Shown piece after piece: positions 26,867 to 34,852 of a DNA stretch of 64,000 bases. Origin of the DNA: Streptomyces antibioticus (GTDB taxonomy: Bacteria; Actinomycetota; Actinomycetes; Streptomycetales; Streptomycetaceae); contig NZ_KQ948423.1 of assembly GCF_001514065.1 (NCBI RefSeq), positions 767,717 through 831,716 of the forward strand, written 5' to 3'. Both the position numbers and the translations under genes were made by a program. Position 1 is the stretch's first letter. The number at the start of each line of letters is the position of its first letter. Below the pieces are notes generated by a model, which saw nothing but the letters and a program-made list of their open reading frames with translations, was not told the origin of the DNA and searched no databases.

Positions 26867-27564
26867 CGTGCCGTCCCCCCGGCCAGCGGGCCCCGCATGG
26901 CCTGGCAGAACGCGGCGTACTGCCGCCGCCCCACCCACCGCCACAGCAGCCGTCCCAACAGCGGTGCCCGGTCCAGGAAGTAGGCCCGCTCGTCCTCCGT
27001 GGCGTCCTCCAGGATCGCGCCCAGGGCCAGCATGACCTTGTTCTTCGGGAGGGTCTCCAGGCCGCGGCGGCCCACCTCGTCCCACTCGGCGACGGTCAGA
27101 TGCTCCGCGACCAGCGGAAGGACCAGCTTCTCCTCGTCGTCCAGGTGGTCGAGGAGGGCGAGACGGTGTTCCTCGAGGGCCAGGGCGAGCTCCTGCCCGG
27201 CGACGCTGTCGGCCGAGCCCCGCCACTGGGGCGCCCACTCCCCGACCGCCGCCAGGGTCCGGTCTATGTGGCCGTGCTGGTCCTCCATCCGGGCCACCAG
27301 GTCGTCCTGCGCGGCGGCCCGCTCCCGCAGCAGGGGCCAGATCAGCTCGTCCTCCAGCGCGTGGTGATGGTGCAGCCCCATCACGTAGTCGTCCAGATAC
27401 GCCGCGACCTCACCGGCCCGGGCCGACGCGCCGTCCGGCACGGCACGGACCAGGCGGGGCAGCAGCGCGGACTCCCGGCGGAAGACGCGGTGCACCACGA
27501 CCATCTCGTGGGTGTGGGGGCGGTCGCCGGCGGGAAGACCGGTCGGGGTGGATTTGGCGGTCAC
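26863..27564 (-). CDS. Hemerythrin-domain protein
   Basis: 233 residues from GTG 27564, which has GAAGGA upstream. The four-helix bundle with HHHALEDELIWPLL, EDQHGHIDRTL and DHLDDEEKLVLPLV supplies the His/Glu/Asp ligands for a di-iron site (H-HxxxE-HxxxH-HxxxxD/E pattern). Such proteins bind O2 or NO or sense oxygen. A C-terminal helical region (about 165-233) is extra. It is the first gene of a two-gene operon with the PPOX-like gene. Confidence 0.85.
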   Translation of the reverse strand: MTAKSTPTGLPAGDRPHTHEMVVVHRVFRRESALLPRLVRAVPDGASARAGEVAAYLDDYVMGLHHHHALEDELIWPLLRERAAAQDDLVARMEDQHGHIDRTLAAVGEWAPQWRGSADSVAGQELALALEEHRLALLDHLDDEEKLVLPLVAEHLTVAEWDEVGRRGLETLPKNKVMLALGAILEDATEDERAYFLDRAPLLGRLLWRWVGRRQYAAFCQAMRGPLAGGTAR

Positions 27565-27697
27565 GCAGGTGTCCTTCGACGTTCGGATACAGACGGTGAC
27601 CAAGCTCGCGGCGCCTGCTTGGCGGTGACATGGAGTCCGCTTGGAGCCCCGCGATGCCGCTGCCGATTTCCCGTCCGACCAGCGCGTTTAGTACCTG

Positions 27698-27729
27698 TTG
27701 ACGGCACGGGCACAGGCCTCGGCTACCTT
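27698..27729 (+). promoter_or_regulatory. Putative promoter of the AfsR-like gene, possibly leaderless
   Basis: TTGACG (27698-27703) and TACCTT (27724-27729), spacer 20 nt (somewhat long). The GTG start follows 7 nt after the -10, and no ribosome site is seen, which suggests a leaderless message. Confidence 0.35.
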
Positions 27730-27736
27730 CGGCGGC

Positions 27737-30700
27737 GTGCTGTCCATCAGAGTCCTGGGTCCCCTGGGTGCCGATGTCGCGGGCGCCCCGGTGGAGTTGG
27801 GGCCCCCGCGGCAGCGGGCCGTCCTCGCTCTCCTCGTCGCCGCCCGCGGCCAGGTGACGTCCGTCGACCGCATGGTGGACGAGCTGTGGCGCGGGACGCC
27901 CCCGGCCAAGGCGACCGTGTCCCTCCAGTCGTACGTGTCGAACCTGCGCCGCTTGCTCGAACCCGGGCGGCCGCCCCGTGCCCCCGCCTCCGTGCTGGTC
28001 TCCGCCGCTCCCGGATACGCCGTGCGGCTGCCCGAGGACACCGTGGACGCCTGGCGCTTCGAGTCCTGGGTGAGCCGGGCCCGCCGCGCACCCGCCGCGC
28101 AGGCCCGGGAGTTGCTGACCGAGGCGCTGCGCTGGTGGCAGGGGCCCCCGTTCCTGGAGCACGCGGACGAGACCTGGGCGGTGCCCGAGGCAGCCCGTCT
28201 GAACGCGCTGTGCGCGGAGGCCCACGAACTCGCCGTCACCGCCGCCCTGCGCACCGGGCACACCGCCGAGGCCACCCTCGCCGCCGAGGCCATGGTCCGC
28301 GACCGGCCGCTGCGCGAGGAGGGCTGGCGGCTGCTGGCGCTCGCCCACTGGGCGGGCGGCCGGCGTGCCGACGCGCTCACAGCGCTGCGCCGGGCCCGCG
28401 CGGTCCTGCGCGACGAACTCGGCTGCGACCCCTCGCCGGCCCTGGCCGAACTGGAACACGCCGTCCTCGCCCAGAAGCTGGAGGTCCTGCGGGCGGCGGT
28501 ACCGGCAGCACGGCAGCCGGCGTCCGTACCGGCCCCGTCACCGGCCGGTGCCGCCCTGCCCGTGTCCGCCGCACCACTGCCCGGCGGTCCCGCCCGGCCC
28601 GGCCCGAACCCGCCACCGCCCACCGGAGCCGCCCCGCCCAGCCCCACCGCAGCCGCCCCGCCCGCCGGGAGCGCCCTTCCCGGCCAGGCCGCGCCACCAC
28701 CCACCGAGACCGCCCACCGCGCCCCGCCCCGCGGCGGTCACGACCTCTTCGTCGGCCGGGACGACGAGCTGCGGGCCCTGGACGGCGCCGCGCAGGCGGC
28801 CCGGCGCACGGGCGGCATGGTGCTGGTCACCGGCGAGGCGGGGGCGGGCAAGTCCGCCCTGCTCGCCCGGCTCACCGACCGCCTGCGCGGTCGAGGCTGG
28901 ACGGTGGTCGTCGGCCGCTGCCCGGAGGACGAGGGCGCCCCGCCGGCCTGGGCCTGGACCGAGGCGCTCGGCGCCCTCGCCCGGACGGCACCCCCCACCC
29001 GGCCGGAGGAACTGGCGGCCCTGCTGCGCGAGTCCGACGGCACGCCGTCCGCGCCGGACGCCATGGCGAACACGAACACGGCCGGCCCCACCATCGCGCC
29101 CCCCGCCGGCCTCCCCGCCCCCTCCGGCGGCGCCCCCACCACCCGCGACGAGGCCACCGCGGGCCGCTTCCGGCTGCACCGGGCCTTCGCCGCCTGGCTG
29201 CGGGACGCGGCGGCCGGCCGGCCGATCGCCGTCGTCCTGGAGGACCTGCACCGCGCCGACGGACAGACCCTCGCCCTGCTCGAAGCGGCCGCCGCGATCA
29301 CCGGAGTGCCGCTGCTCACCCTCGCCTGCTACCGGCCGGCCGAGGTGAACGGGCACCTGGCCAAGAGCCTGGCCCAGCTCGCGCCCCGGTTCCCGCACCG
29401 GATCACCCTCGGCGGCCTGTCCCACCAAGACATCGCCACCGTCGTCACCGCCGTCCGCGGCGAGCCGGTGGACGCGGCCACGGTGACGGCGCTCGCCGAG
29501 CGCACCGGCGGCAACCCGTTCTACGTGTGGGAGAGCGCGCGTCTGCTGGCCGACGAGGGCGCCCTGGTCGCCGTGTCCGAAGTGCCGCAAGGAGTGCGGG
29601 ACGTGCTGCGCCGGCGGCTCGCCCTGCTGTGTGCCGAGGCGCTCGCGGCCGTGCGGCTGGCGGCGGTGGCGGGGCTGGAGTCCGAGGTCGCGCTGCTCGC
29701 GGACGCAGCCGAGGCGGACGAGGAGACCGTGCTGGCGGGACTCGACGCGGCCGTCGCCGCGGATCTGCTGACCGAGCCGGGGCCCGGGCGGGTGCGGTTC
29801 GTGCACGCGCTGGTCCGCGACACCGTGTACACGGACCTGTCCGGCACCCGGCGGGCCCGTCTGCACGACCGGATCGCCGTCGCACTGCGCCACCACCGCC
29901 CCGACGACCTGGCCGCGCTGGCCCACCACTTCGCCCGTTCCGGCCGTACGGCGAACGCTCCCCTGGCCGTCGACTACGCGCTGCGGGCCGCCGAGCGGGC
30001 CGAGCGACGGTACGCCCACGACGTGGCCGTAGGACTGATCGAGCAGGCACTGGAGGCGCACACCGCGGCGACCGCCGACCCCGAGGACGCTCCGGACGGC
30101 ACCGTCGCGCTGCTGGTGCGGCTGCTGGGCGCACAGATGCGGGCCGGTGCCACGGACGCCGCCCGGCGCACCCGGGGCCGGGCGGTCGACCTGGCCGTAC
30201 GGGCGGGCCGGGACGACCTCGCCGCGGCGGTCTACGGCGGCTGGACCGAACCCTCCCCCTGGCGCAGCCGCCTGGAGGGCTTCCTGGACCGGACCGACCT
30301 GGCCCATCTGGAACGGCTCGCGCGTGACCCCGCGCTGGACGGCCCGACCCGCGCGCGCGTGCTCCAGGTCCTGGCCGACGCGGTGGCGGGCGAGGACGCG
30401 CCGCGGGCCCTCGACGCGGCGCGCAGCCAGCTGGCGCTGGCCCGCGCCGACGGCGAACCCCGGCTGCTGGCCTCGGCGTTGATGACGTCCGCGCGGGTGC
30501 TGCCGCACGAGACGCAGGGCACGGCCCGCACCCCGCTCGTCGCCGAACTGCGCGAGCTGGCCCGGGTCCACGACCTGCCCGCCCACCGCTGGGTCTGCGA
30601 ACACCTCGATGGGCTGACGGCCGCGACCCGCAACGACCCGGACGCGGTACGCCAGCACACCGCCGCCGGACTGGAGCTCGCCCGCCGCTACCGGATGCGC

Positions 30701-31285
30701 TGGGCGCAGGGCATCAACGTCGCCACCTCGGCCATGCTGGCCGTGGTCGCCGGCCGGTTCGAGGAGGCGGAGGCCCGGTACGCCGAGGCCGAGGGGCTCT
30801 TCCAGCGGGTCGGCACGCAGCACGCGACGGGGCCGCGCAAGCTGGGCCTGTGGACGATCAGGCTCACGCAGGGCCGGGAGGCGGAGATCGAGGCCGATGT
30901 CCGTGCCGTCCACGCGGCGGTCGGCGCCCCCGTCGCCGTGGCCCTCGCGCTCGTCCTCGCCCGGCTGGGGCGGCTGGAGGAGGCGCGGGCGGTCCAGTTC
31001 CCGGCGCGGCCGGTGACGGACCATCTCTACGGTCTGGAGCTCGACTACCGCAGCCAGCTCGCGGTCCTGCTGGACGACCGGGACACCGCCCGCATGCTGA
31101 CCGGCCATCTGCTGCCCCTGCGGGAGCAGTTCGCCGGGACGGCCGGCGGGGCCTACGCCACGCGTCCTGTCGCCCAGGCCCTCGGGGACCTGTACCGGTT
31201 CCTGGGCGAGGAGCGGCACGCGGCCGACGCGTACGGCGTGGCGGAGCGCGTCGCCCGCGCGTGGGGGGCGCGGACGGGGCCTTAG
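27737..31285 (+). CDS. AfsR/SARP-family regulator with AAA/NACHT-type ATPase and TPR-like tail
   Basis: 1182 residues from GTG 27737. Residues 1-95: OmpR-type winged helix (LSIRVLGPLGADVAGAPVEL, KATVSLQSYVSNLRRLLEP). Residues 95-250: BTAD bacterial transcriptional activation domain. Residues 260-340: Pro/Ala-rich linker. Residues 345-650: ATPase with FVGRDDELRAL, Walker A GEAGAGKSALLARL and Walker B AVVLEDLHRAD. The remainder is helical TPR-like repeats. This layout is that of large SARP pathway activators of secondary metabolism or pleiotropic AfsR relatives. No biosynthetic cluster is adjacent, so the target is unclear. It converges with the MFS gene, overlapping by 4 bp. Confidence 0.88.
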   Translation: MLSIRVLGPLGADVAGAPVELGPPRQRAVLALLVAARGQVTSVDRMVDELWRGTPPAKATVSLQSYVSNLRRLLEPGRPPRAPASVLVSAAPGYAVRLPEDTVDAWRFESWVSRARRAPAAQARELLTEALRWWQGPPFLEHADETWAVPEAARLNALCAEAHELAVTAALRTGHTAEATLAAEAMVRDRPLREEGWRLLALAHWAGGRRADALTALRRARAVLRDELGCDPSPALAELEHAVLAQKLEVLRAAVPAARQPASVPAPSPAGAALPVSAAPLPGGPARPGPNPPPPTGAAPPSPTAAAPPAGSALPGQAAPPPTETAHRAPPRGGHDLFVGRDDELRALDGAAQAARRTGGMVLVTGEAGAGKSALLARLTDRLRGRGWTVVVGRCPEDEGAPPAWAWTEALGALARTAPPTRPEELAALLRESDGTPSAPDAMANTNTAGPTIAPPAGLPAPSGGAPTTRDEATAGRFRLHRAFAAWLRDAAAGRPIAVVLEDLHRADGQTLALLEAAAAITGVPLLTLACYRPAEVNGHLAKSLAQLAPRFPHRITLGGLSHQDIATVVTAVRGEPVDAATVTALAERTGGNPFYVWESARLLADEGALVAVSEVPQGVRDVLRRRLALLCAEALAAVRLAAVAGLESEVALLADAAEADEETVLAGLDAAVAADLLTEPGPGRVRFVHALVRDTVYTDLSGTRRARLHDRIAVALRHHRPDDLAALAHHFARSGRTANAPLAVDYALRAAERAERRYAHDVAVGLIEQALEAHTAATADPEDAPDGTVALLVRLLGAQMRAGATDAARRTRGRAVDLAVRAGRDDLAAAVYGGWTEPSPWRSRLEGFLDRTDLAHLERLARDPALDGPTRARVLQVLADAVAGEDAPRALDAARSQLALARADGEPRLLASALMTSARVLPHETQGTARTPLVAELRELARVHDLPAHRWVCEHLDGLTAATRNDPDAVRQHTAAGLELARRYRMRWAQGINVATSAMLAVVAGRFEEAEARYAEAEGLFQRVGTQHATGPRKLGLWTIRLTQGREAEIEADVRAVHAAVGAPVAVALALVLARLGRLEEARAVQFPARPVTDHLYGLELDYRSQLAVLLDDRDTARMLTGHLLPLREQFAGTAGGAYATRPVAQALGDLYRFLGEERHAADAYGVAERVARAWGARTGP

Positions 31286-32559
31286 GTGGCAGACCTCTTG
31301 TCCCCGGTGAGCACGACGCCGGCGGCGGCCGCCAGCGCGGCCAGCGCGGTGAGTGCGGTGCCGGTCCAGCCCACGGCTTCGAGCAGCGGCGCCGCCATCG
31401 TCGTACCGGCGGCTCCCACCGCGAAGTACAGCACCAGGTACACGCTGCTGAGGCTGCCGCCGCGCGCGGGGTCGAGGGCCATGACCCTGCTCTGGTTGGC
31501 CGCCTGGGCGGCGAACGCGCCCGCGTCGAAGAGGGCCAGGCCGACGGCGGTGACCAGGGGGGAGCCGAGGCCGGTGGCGAGCAGGGCGGTGCCGGTCGCG
31601 GCGGTGGCCAGCGAGGCCGTGATCACCGTACGGGGGCTGTGGCGGTCGGCCAGGCGGCCGGTGACGGGCAGGGCCAGGAAGCCGAGGAGGCCCGCCAGGC
31701 TGTAGAGGCCGATGGCGGTGGGGGCGAGGGAGTACGGCGGGCGGCCGAGGGCCAGGGCGAGGGCGACCCAGATCAGGTTGAAGGCGAGGTACCACAGGCC
31801 TCCCGCGGCCACCGCCCGGCGCAGGCCGGGGTGTTGGCGCAGAAGACGGGGCAGTGCCCGGACGGCGGCCGGGTACGTGCCGCGCGCGGGCGGGCGTTCC
31901 CGGGGCAGCAGCCGCGCGGCGGCGGTCGCGCACAGCAGTACGGCGGCGGCGGAGACCAGCAGCATCGTGCGCCAGCCGAGGGCGTCCGCGAGGGCTCCGC
32001 CCACGAGGCGGCTGAGCAGGATGCCGGCCGACATCCCGGCGGCGACGCCGGCCACGGCACGCGCGCGCCGTCCGTGCGGGGCGAGGCGGCCCGCGAGGGT
32101 GCCGGCCTGCGCGGCGACGCCGGCCGTGGCGCCGACGAGGAGGTAGGCGGCGAGCAGGACGCCCGCGCCGGGGGCGGCCGCGGCCAGGGTGAGGGCGGCG
32201 GCGAGGGCGGTGAGCTGGGCGGCCAGCAGACGGTGCGGCGCCACGCGGTCGGCCAGCGGGAGCAGCAGCACGAAGCCGGTCATGCAGCCGAGGAGGGCGG
32301 CGGTGGGGACGAGCCCGATCACCGACAGCGGGACGTGGAGCTCGGCGGCGATGTCGGTGAGCGCGGGCTGGATCGCGTAGTTGTTGGCGATCGCGGTGCC
32401 GGCGAGGACGGCGAGCAGAACGGTACGGCCCCGACGGCGGCCGGGCTCTGGTGTCGAAGGCTGGCGTGCGGTGCCGAGGCGGGGTGGCCGCCCCGGGCCG
32501 GCTGTGACGCCGGGGGCTGTCGATGTGTGGCGCCGCGCGAGTCGTATCCGTCGCCTCAC
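31282..32559 (-). CDS. MFS transporter, drug-efflux type
   Basis: 425 residues. The start GTG 32559 overlaps the stop of the XRE-cupin gene (GTGA), so I prefer it to an upstream ATG. Twelve membrane segments with TDIAAELHVPLSVIGLVPTAALLG at TM1-2, LADRVAPHRLLA as motif A and GRLADRHSPRTVI as its repeat. The operon with an XRE-cupin regulator suggests efflux induced by a small molecule. The basic 50-residue N-terminus is unusual for this family and may mean that the true start is later. Confidence 0.82.
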   Translation of the reverse strand: MRRRIRLARRHTSTAPGVTAGPGRPPRLGTARQPSTPEPGRRRGRTVLLAVLAGTAIANNYAIQPALTDIAAELHVPLSVIGLVPTAALLGCMTGFVLLLPLADRVAPHRLLAAQLTALAAALTLAAAAPGAGVLLAAYLLVGATAGVAAQAGTLAGRLAPHGRRARAVAGVAAGMSAGILLSRLVGGALADALGWRTMLLVSAAAVLLCATAAARLLPRERPPARGTYPAAVRALPRLLRQHPGLRRAVAAGGLWYLAFNLIWVALALALGRPPYSLAPTAIGLYSLAGLLGFLALPVTGRLADRHSPRTVITASLATAATGTALLATGLGSPLVTAVGLALFDAGAFAAQAANQSRVMALDPARGGSLSSVYLVLYFAVGAAGTTMAAPLLEAVGWTGTALTALAALAAAAGVVLTGDKRSAT

Positions 32560-33140
32560 GGCTGCTCGTGCCGGGTCCGGACGACGACGTAACGGCACTC
32601 CGTGTCGGTGTCGTTGGCGAAGACGCGCGGGACCGGTTCGCCGAGTTCGATGGTGTCGCCGGGGCGAAGTTCATGGACCAGGCCGCCCTCGTGGAAGGTC
32701 AGTTGCCCGTCGAGGACCCACACCAGCCCCCGGATGAACGCGTACGCCCCCGCCGGGTAAGGGACTCGCGCGCCGGCGGGCAGGCGGATCTCGGCGATCT
32801 CCGCGGGGAAGCGGGGCGTGGTGATCTGGCGGCGCCGGTAGCCCGTCTCGGGGTCGCGCCATTCGGCGGCATCGGCCTGCCGGTGCACGCGCCCCTCACC
32901 GGTCGCGGTCCCGTCCTCCGGCGACGCCAGCAGCGATGCCACGCCGAGCTGGAACGCGGCCGACAGCTTGCCGAGGACGACCGCCGTGGGGCTGCTCTCC
33001 TCCCGTTCGATCCGGCTGATCATCGCCTGGGAGACACCGGAGGCCTCGGCGAGCTGGGCCAGGGTCCAGCGGCGGCGCTCGCGCTCGGCACGCACGCGTG
33101 CGGCGATCTGGCGGATCAGCGGATCTACTATGTTGGACAT
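32556..33140 (-). CDS. XRE-family regulator with C-terminal cupin domain
   Basis: 194 residues. Residues 8-66 are an XRE HTH (RRRWTLAQLAEASGVSQAMISRIEREESSPTAVVL). Residues about 105-190 are a cupin (FPAEIAEIRLPAGARVPYP, HELRPGDTIELGEPVPRVFAN) that should sense a small ligand. The ATG (33140-33138) overlaps the ATG of the divergent acetyltransferase (33139-33141) in the tetranucleotide CATG. A -10 TATATT lies 6 nt upstream, so the message appears leaderless. It is followed by the MFS gene. Confidence 0.88.
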   Translation of the reverse strand: MSNIVDPLIRQIAARVRAERERRRWTLAQLAEASGVSQAMISRIEREESSPTAVVLGKLSAAFQLGVASLLASPEDGTATGEGRVHRQADAAEWRDPETGYRRRQITTPRFPAEIAEIRLPAGARVPYPAGAYAFIRGLVWVLDGQLTFHEGGLVHELRPGDTIELGEPVPRVFANDTDTECRYVVVRTRHEQP

Positions 33141-33152
33141 GAATCCAATATA
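33126..33152. promoter_or_regulatory. Divergent leaderless promoters and shared operator over overlapping start codons
   Basis: Plus strand: -10 TACTAT (33126-33131) then 7 nt then ATG 33139. Minus strand: -10 TATATT (33152-33147) then 6 nt then ATG 33140. The inverted repeat TTGGA-CATGAA-TCCAA (33133-33148), with AT-rich flanks, is centred on the two start codons and fits an operator for the XRE-cupin protein. Confidence 0.7.
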
Positions 33153-33660
33153 CGAGAAGGCCGCCCCGGGCGTGACCGTGCGGCCGGCGCTCCCCGGGGA
33201 CACCGAGGCCGTCCGGGACATCCGCAATCACGCGATCGAGCACTCCACCGCCCTGTGGACGGACCGGACGCTGTCCGCCGCGGAGGGGGCGGACTGGCTG
33301 GCCGCCCATCTGGAGCGCGGCTCCGCGTTCGTCGCCGAGGCCGACGGGGAGGTGGTGGGCTTCGCGACCTACGGGCCCTGGCGCGAGAAGGAGGGCTATC
33401 GCCACACCGTGGAGAACTCCGTCTACGTCCGGGAGGGGCGTCACGGTCTGGGCATCGGTTCCGTCCTGCTGGCCGCCGTCATCGACGCGGCCCGGGCCGC
33501 GGGGCACCACGTGATGGTCGCCGGCATCGAGGCCGGGAACGCCGCGTCGATCCGGCTGCACGCGCGGCACGGCTTCGAGCACGCGGGGACGGTCCGGGAG
33601 GTCGGCATCAAGTTCGGGCGGTGGCTGGACCTGACGATCATGCGGTTGCCGCTGAGCTGA
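33139..33660 (+). CDS. GNAT acetyltransferase (phosphinothricin/methionine sulfone type)
   Basis: 173 residues. VRPALPGDTEAVRDIRNHAIEHSTALW at the N-terminus, FATYGPWREKEGYRHTVENSVYV, the acetyl-CoA loop RHGLGIGSVLLAAVI and GNAASIRLHARHGFEHAGTVREVGIKFGRWLDLT are typical of PAT/MddA-like N-acetyltransferases that detoxify phosphinothricin or methionine analogues. It is divergent from, and shares start-codon bases with, the XRE-cupin regulator, suggesting joint control with the MFS pump. Confidence 0.88.
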   Translation: MNPIYEKAAPGVTVRPALPGDTEAVRDIRNHAIEHSTALWTDRTLSAAEGADWLAAHLERGSAFVAEADGEVVGFATYGPWREKEGYRHTVENSVYVREGRHGLGIGSVLLAAVIDAARAAGHHVMVAGIEAGNAASIRLHARHGFEHAGTVREVGIKFGRWLDLTIMRLPLS

Positions 33661-33716
33661 ACAGCCTTCATCACGATCCGGTCTCAGAGGTCGGCCGGGG
33701 GCTTGATTAACACCCG

Positions 33717-33762
33717 TGTAATCGATTCCAATCCTCCGTACACGCCGATGTAATCGATTCCA
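33717..33762. promoter_or_regulatory. Two LacI-type operators upstream of the ribose operon
   Basis: TGTAATCGATTCCA occurs at 33717-33730 and again at 33749-33762, 32 bp apart (three helical turns, same face). Each is a near-palindrome with central CG (TG.AATCGATT.CA). They sit 53-98 bp before rbsR, so RbsR probably autoregulates through them. Confidence 0.85.
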
Positions 33763-33814
33763 TGAACCGGTTGCACGGCTGCACACGATCGATCCACGAG
33801 GAGGTGGAACGGCG

Positions 33815-34852
33815 ATGGCGAGCATCAAGGACGTCGCTGCCGAGGCGGGAGTGTCCGTCGCCACGGTGTCGCGCGTCCTGAACGACCATCCGTCGGTCAG
33901 CGCCGACGCGCGCACCCGCGTGCTGGCCGCCGTAGAGGCACTGGGCTACCGCCCGAACGCCGTCGCCCGTTCGCTGCGCACCGACCAGACCCGCACCCTC
34001 GGCCTGGTCATCAGCGACGTGCTCAACCCGTACTTCACCGAACTGGCCCGCTCCGTCGAGGAGGAGGCCCGCGCGCTCGGCTACAGCGTCATCATCGGCA
34101 ACGCCGACGAGCGGCCCGACCTCCAGGACCACCACGTACGGACCCTGCTCGACCGCCGTATCGACGGCCTCCTGGTCTCCCCCACCGACGGCGGCTCCCC
34201 GCTGATGCTGGACGCCGCGCGCGCGGGGACGCCGATGGTCTTCGTGGACCGGTGGATCCCGGGCGTGGAGGTGCCGGTGGTCCGGTCCGACGGCCGGGGT
34301 GCGGTGCGTGACCTCGTCGCGCATCTGCACTCCCTCGGCCACCGGCGGCTCGCGATCATCGCGGGCCCGGCGGCGACCACCACCGGCCGCGAGCGCGTGG
34401 AGGCCTTCAGGGAGGCCCTGGCCGAGTACGGTCTCGCACTCCCCGACGCCTACATCGGGCAGGGCGACTTCCAGGCCGAGAGCGGGCGGCGGGTCACCGA
34501 GGGCTTCCTCGACCTGCCCGAGCCGCCCGAGGTCGTGTTCGCGGCGGACAACCTGATGGCTCTCGGCGCGCTGGACGCCATCCGCGCGCGGGGGCTGCGG
34601 GTGCCGCGGGACATCGCGCTCGCCGCGTTCGACGACATCCCGTGGTTCGTGCACACCGATCCGCCGATCACCGCGGTCGCCCAGCCGACGGGCGAGCTGG
34701 GCCGGGCCGCCGTAAGGGCCCTGGTCGACCGCATCGAGGGACGGCCCCCGCAGTCCGTCACCCTCCCCGCCCGTCTCGTCGTACGCCGCTCGTGCGGCGA
34801 GCAACCGGCTTTCCCCGAGCCGGACCCCGTACAGAACAGGAGCCAGTCGTGA
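33815..34852 (+). CDS. rbsR: LacI-family regulator of ribose utilisation
   Basis: 345 residues. The HTH ASIKDVAAEAGVSVATVSRVLNDHPSVS is followed by the hinge YRPNAVARSLRT and a periplasmic-binding-like sensor domain with FDDIPWFVHTDPPITAVAQP. A strong GGAGGTGG precedes ATG 33815. It is first in the operon and its stop overlaps the GTG of rbsA (GTGA). The twin operators upstream fit autoregulation. Confidence 0.9.
   Translation: MASIKDVAAEAGVSVATVSRVLNDHPSVSADARTRVLAAVEALGYRPNAVARSLRTDQTRTLGLVISDVLNPYFTELARSVEEEARALGYSVIIGNADERPDLQDHHVRTLLDRRIDGLLVSPTDGGSPLMLDAARAGTPMVFVDRWIPGVEVPVVRSDGRGAVRDLVAHLHSLGHRRLAIIAGPAATTTGRERVEAFREALAEYGLALPDAYIGQGDFQAESGRRVTEGFLDLPEPPEVVFAADNLMALGALDAIRARGLRVPRDIALAAFDDIPWFVHTDPPITAVAQPTGELGRAAVRALVDRIEGRPPQSVTLPARLVVRRSCGEQPAFPEPDPVQNRSQS

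Noticed and set aside
27737..31285. A secondary-metabolite cluster around the SARP gene
   Set aside because: No PKS, NRPS, terpene or RiPP genes lie nearby; the condensation protein is 24 kb away among unrelated genes.
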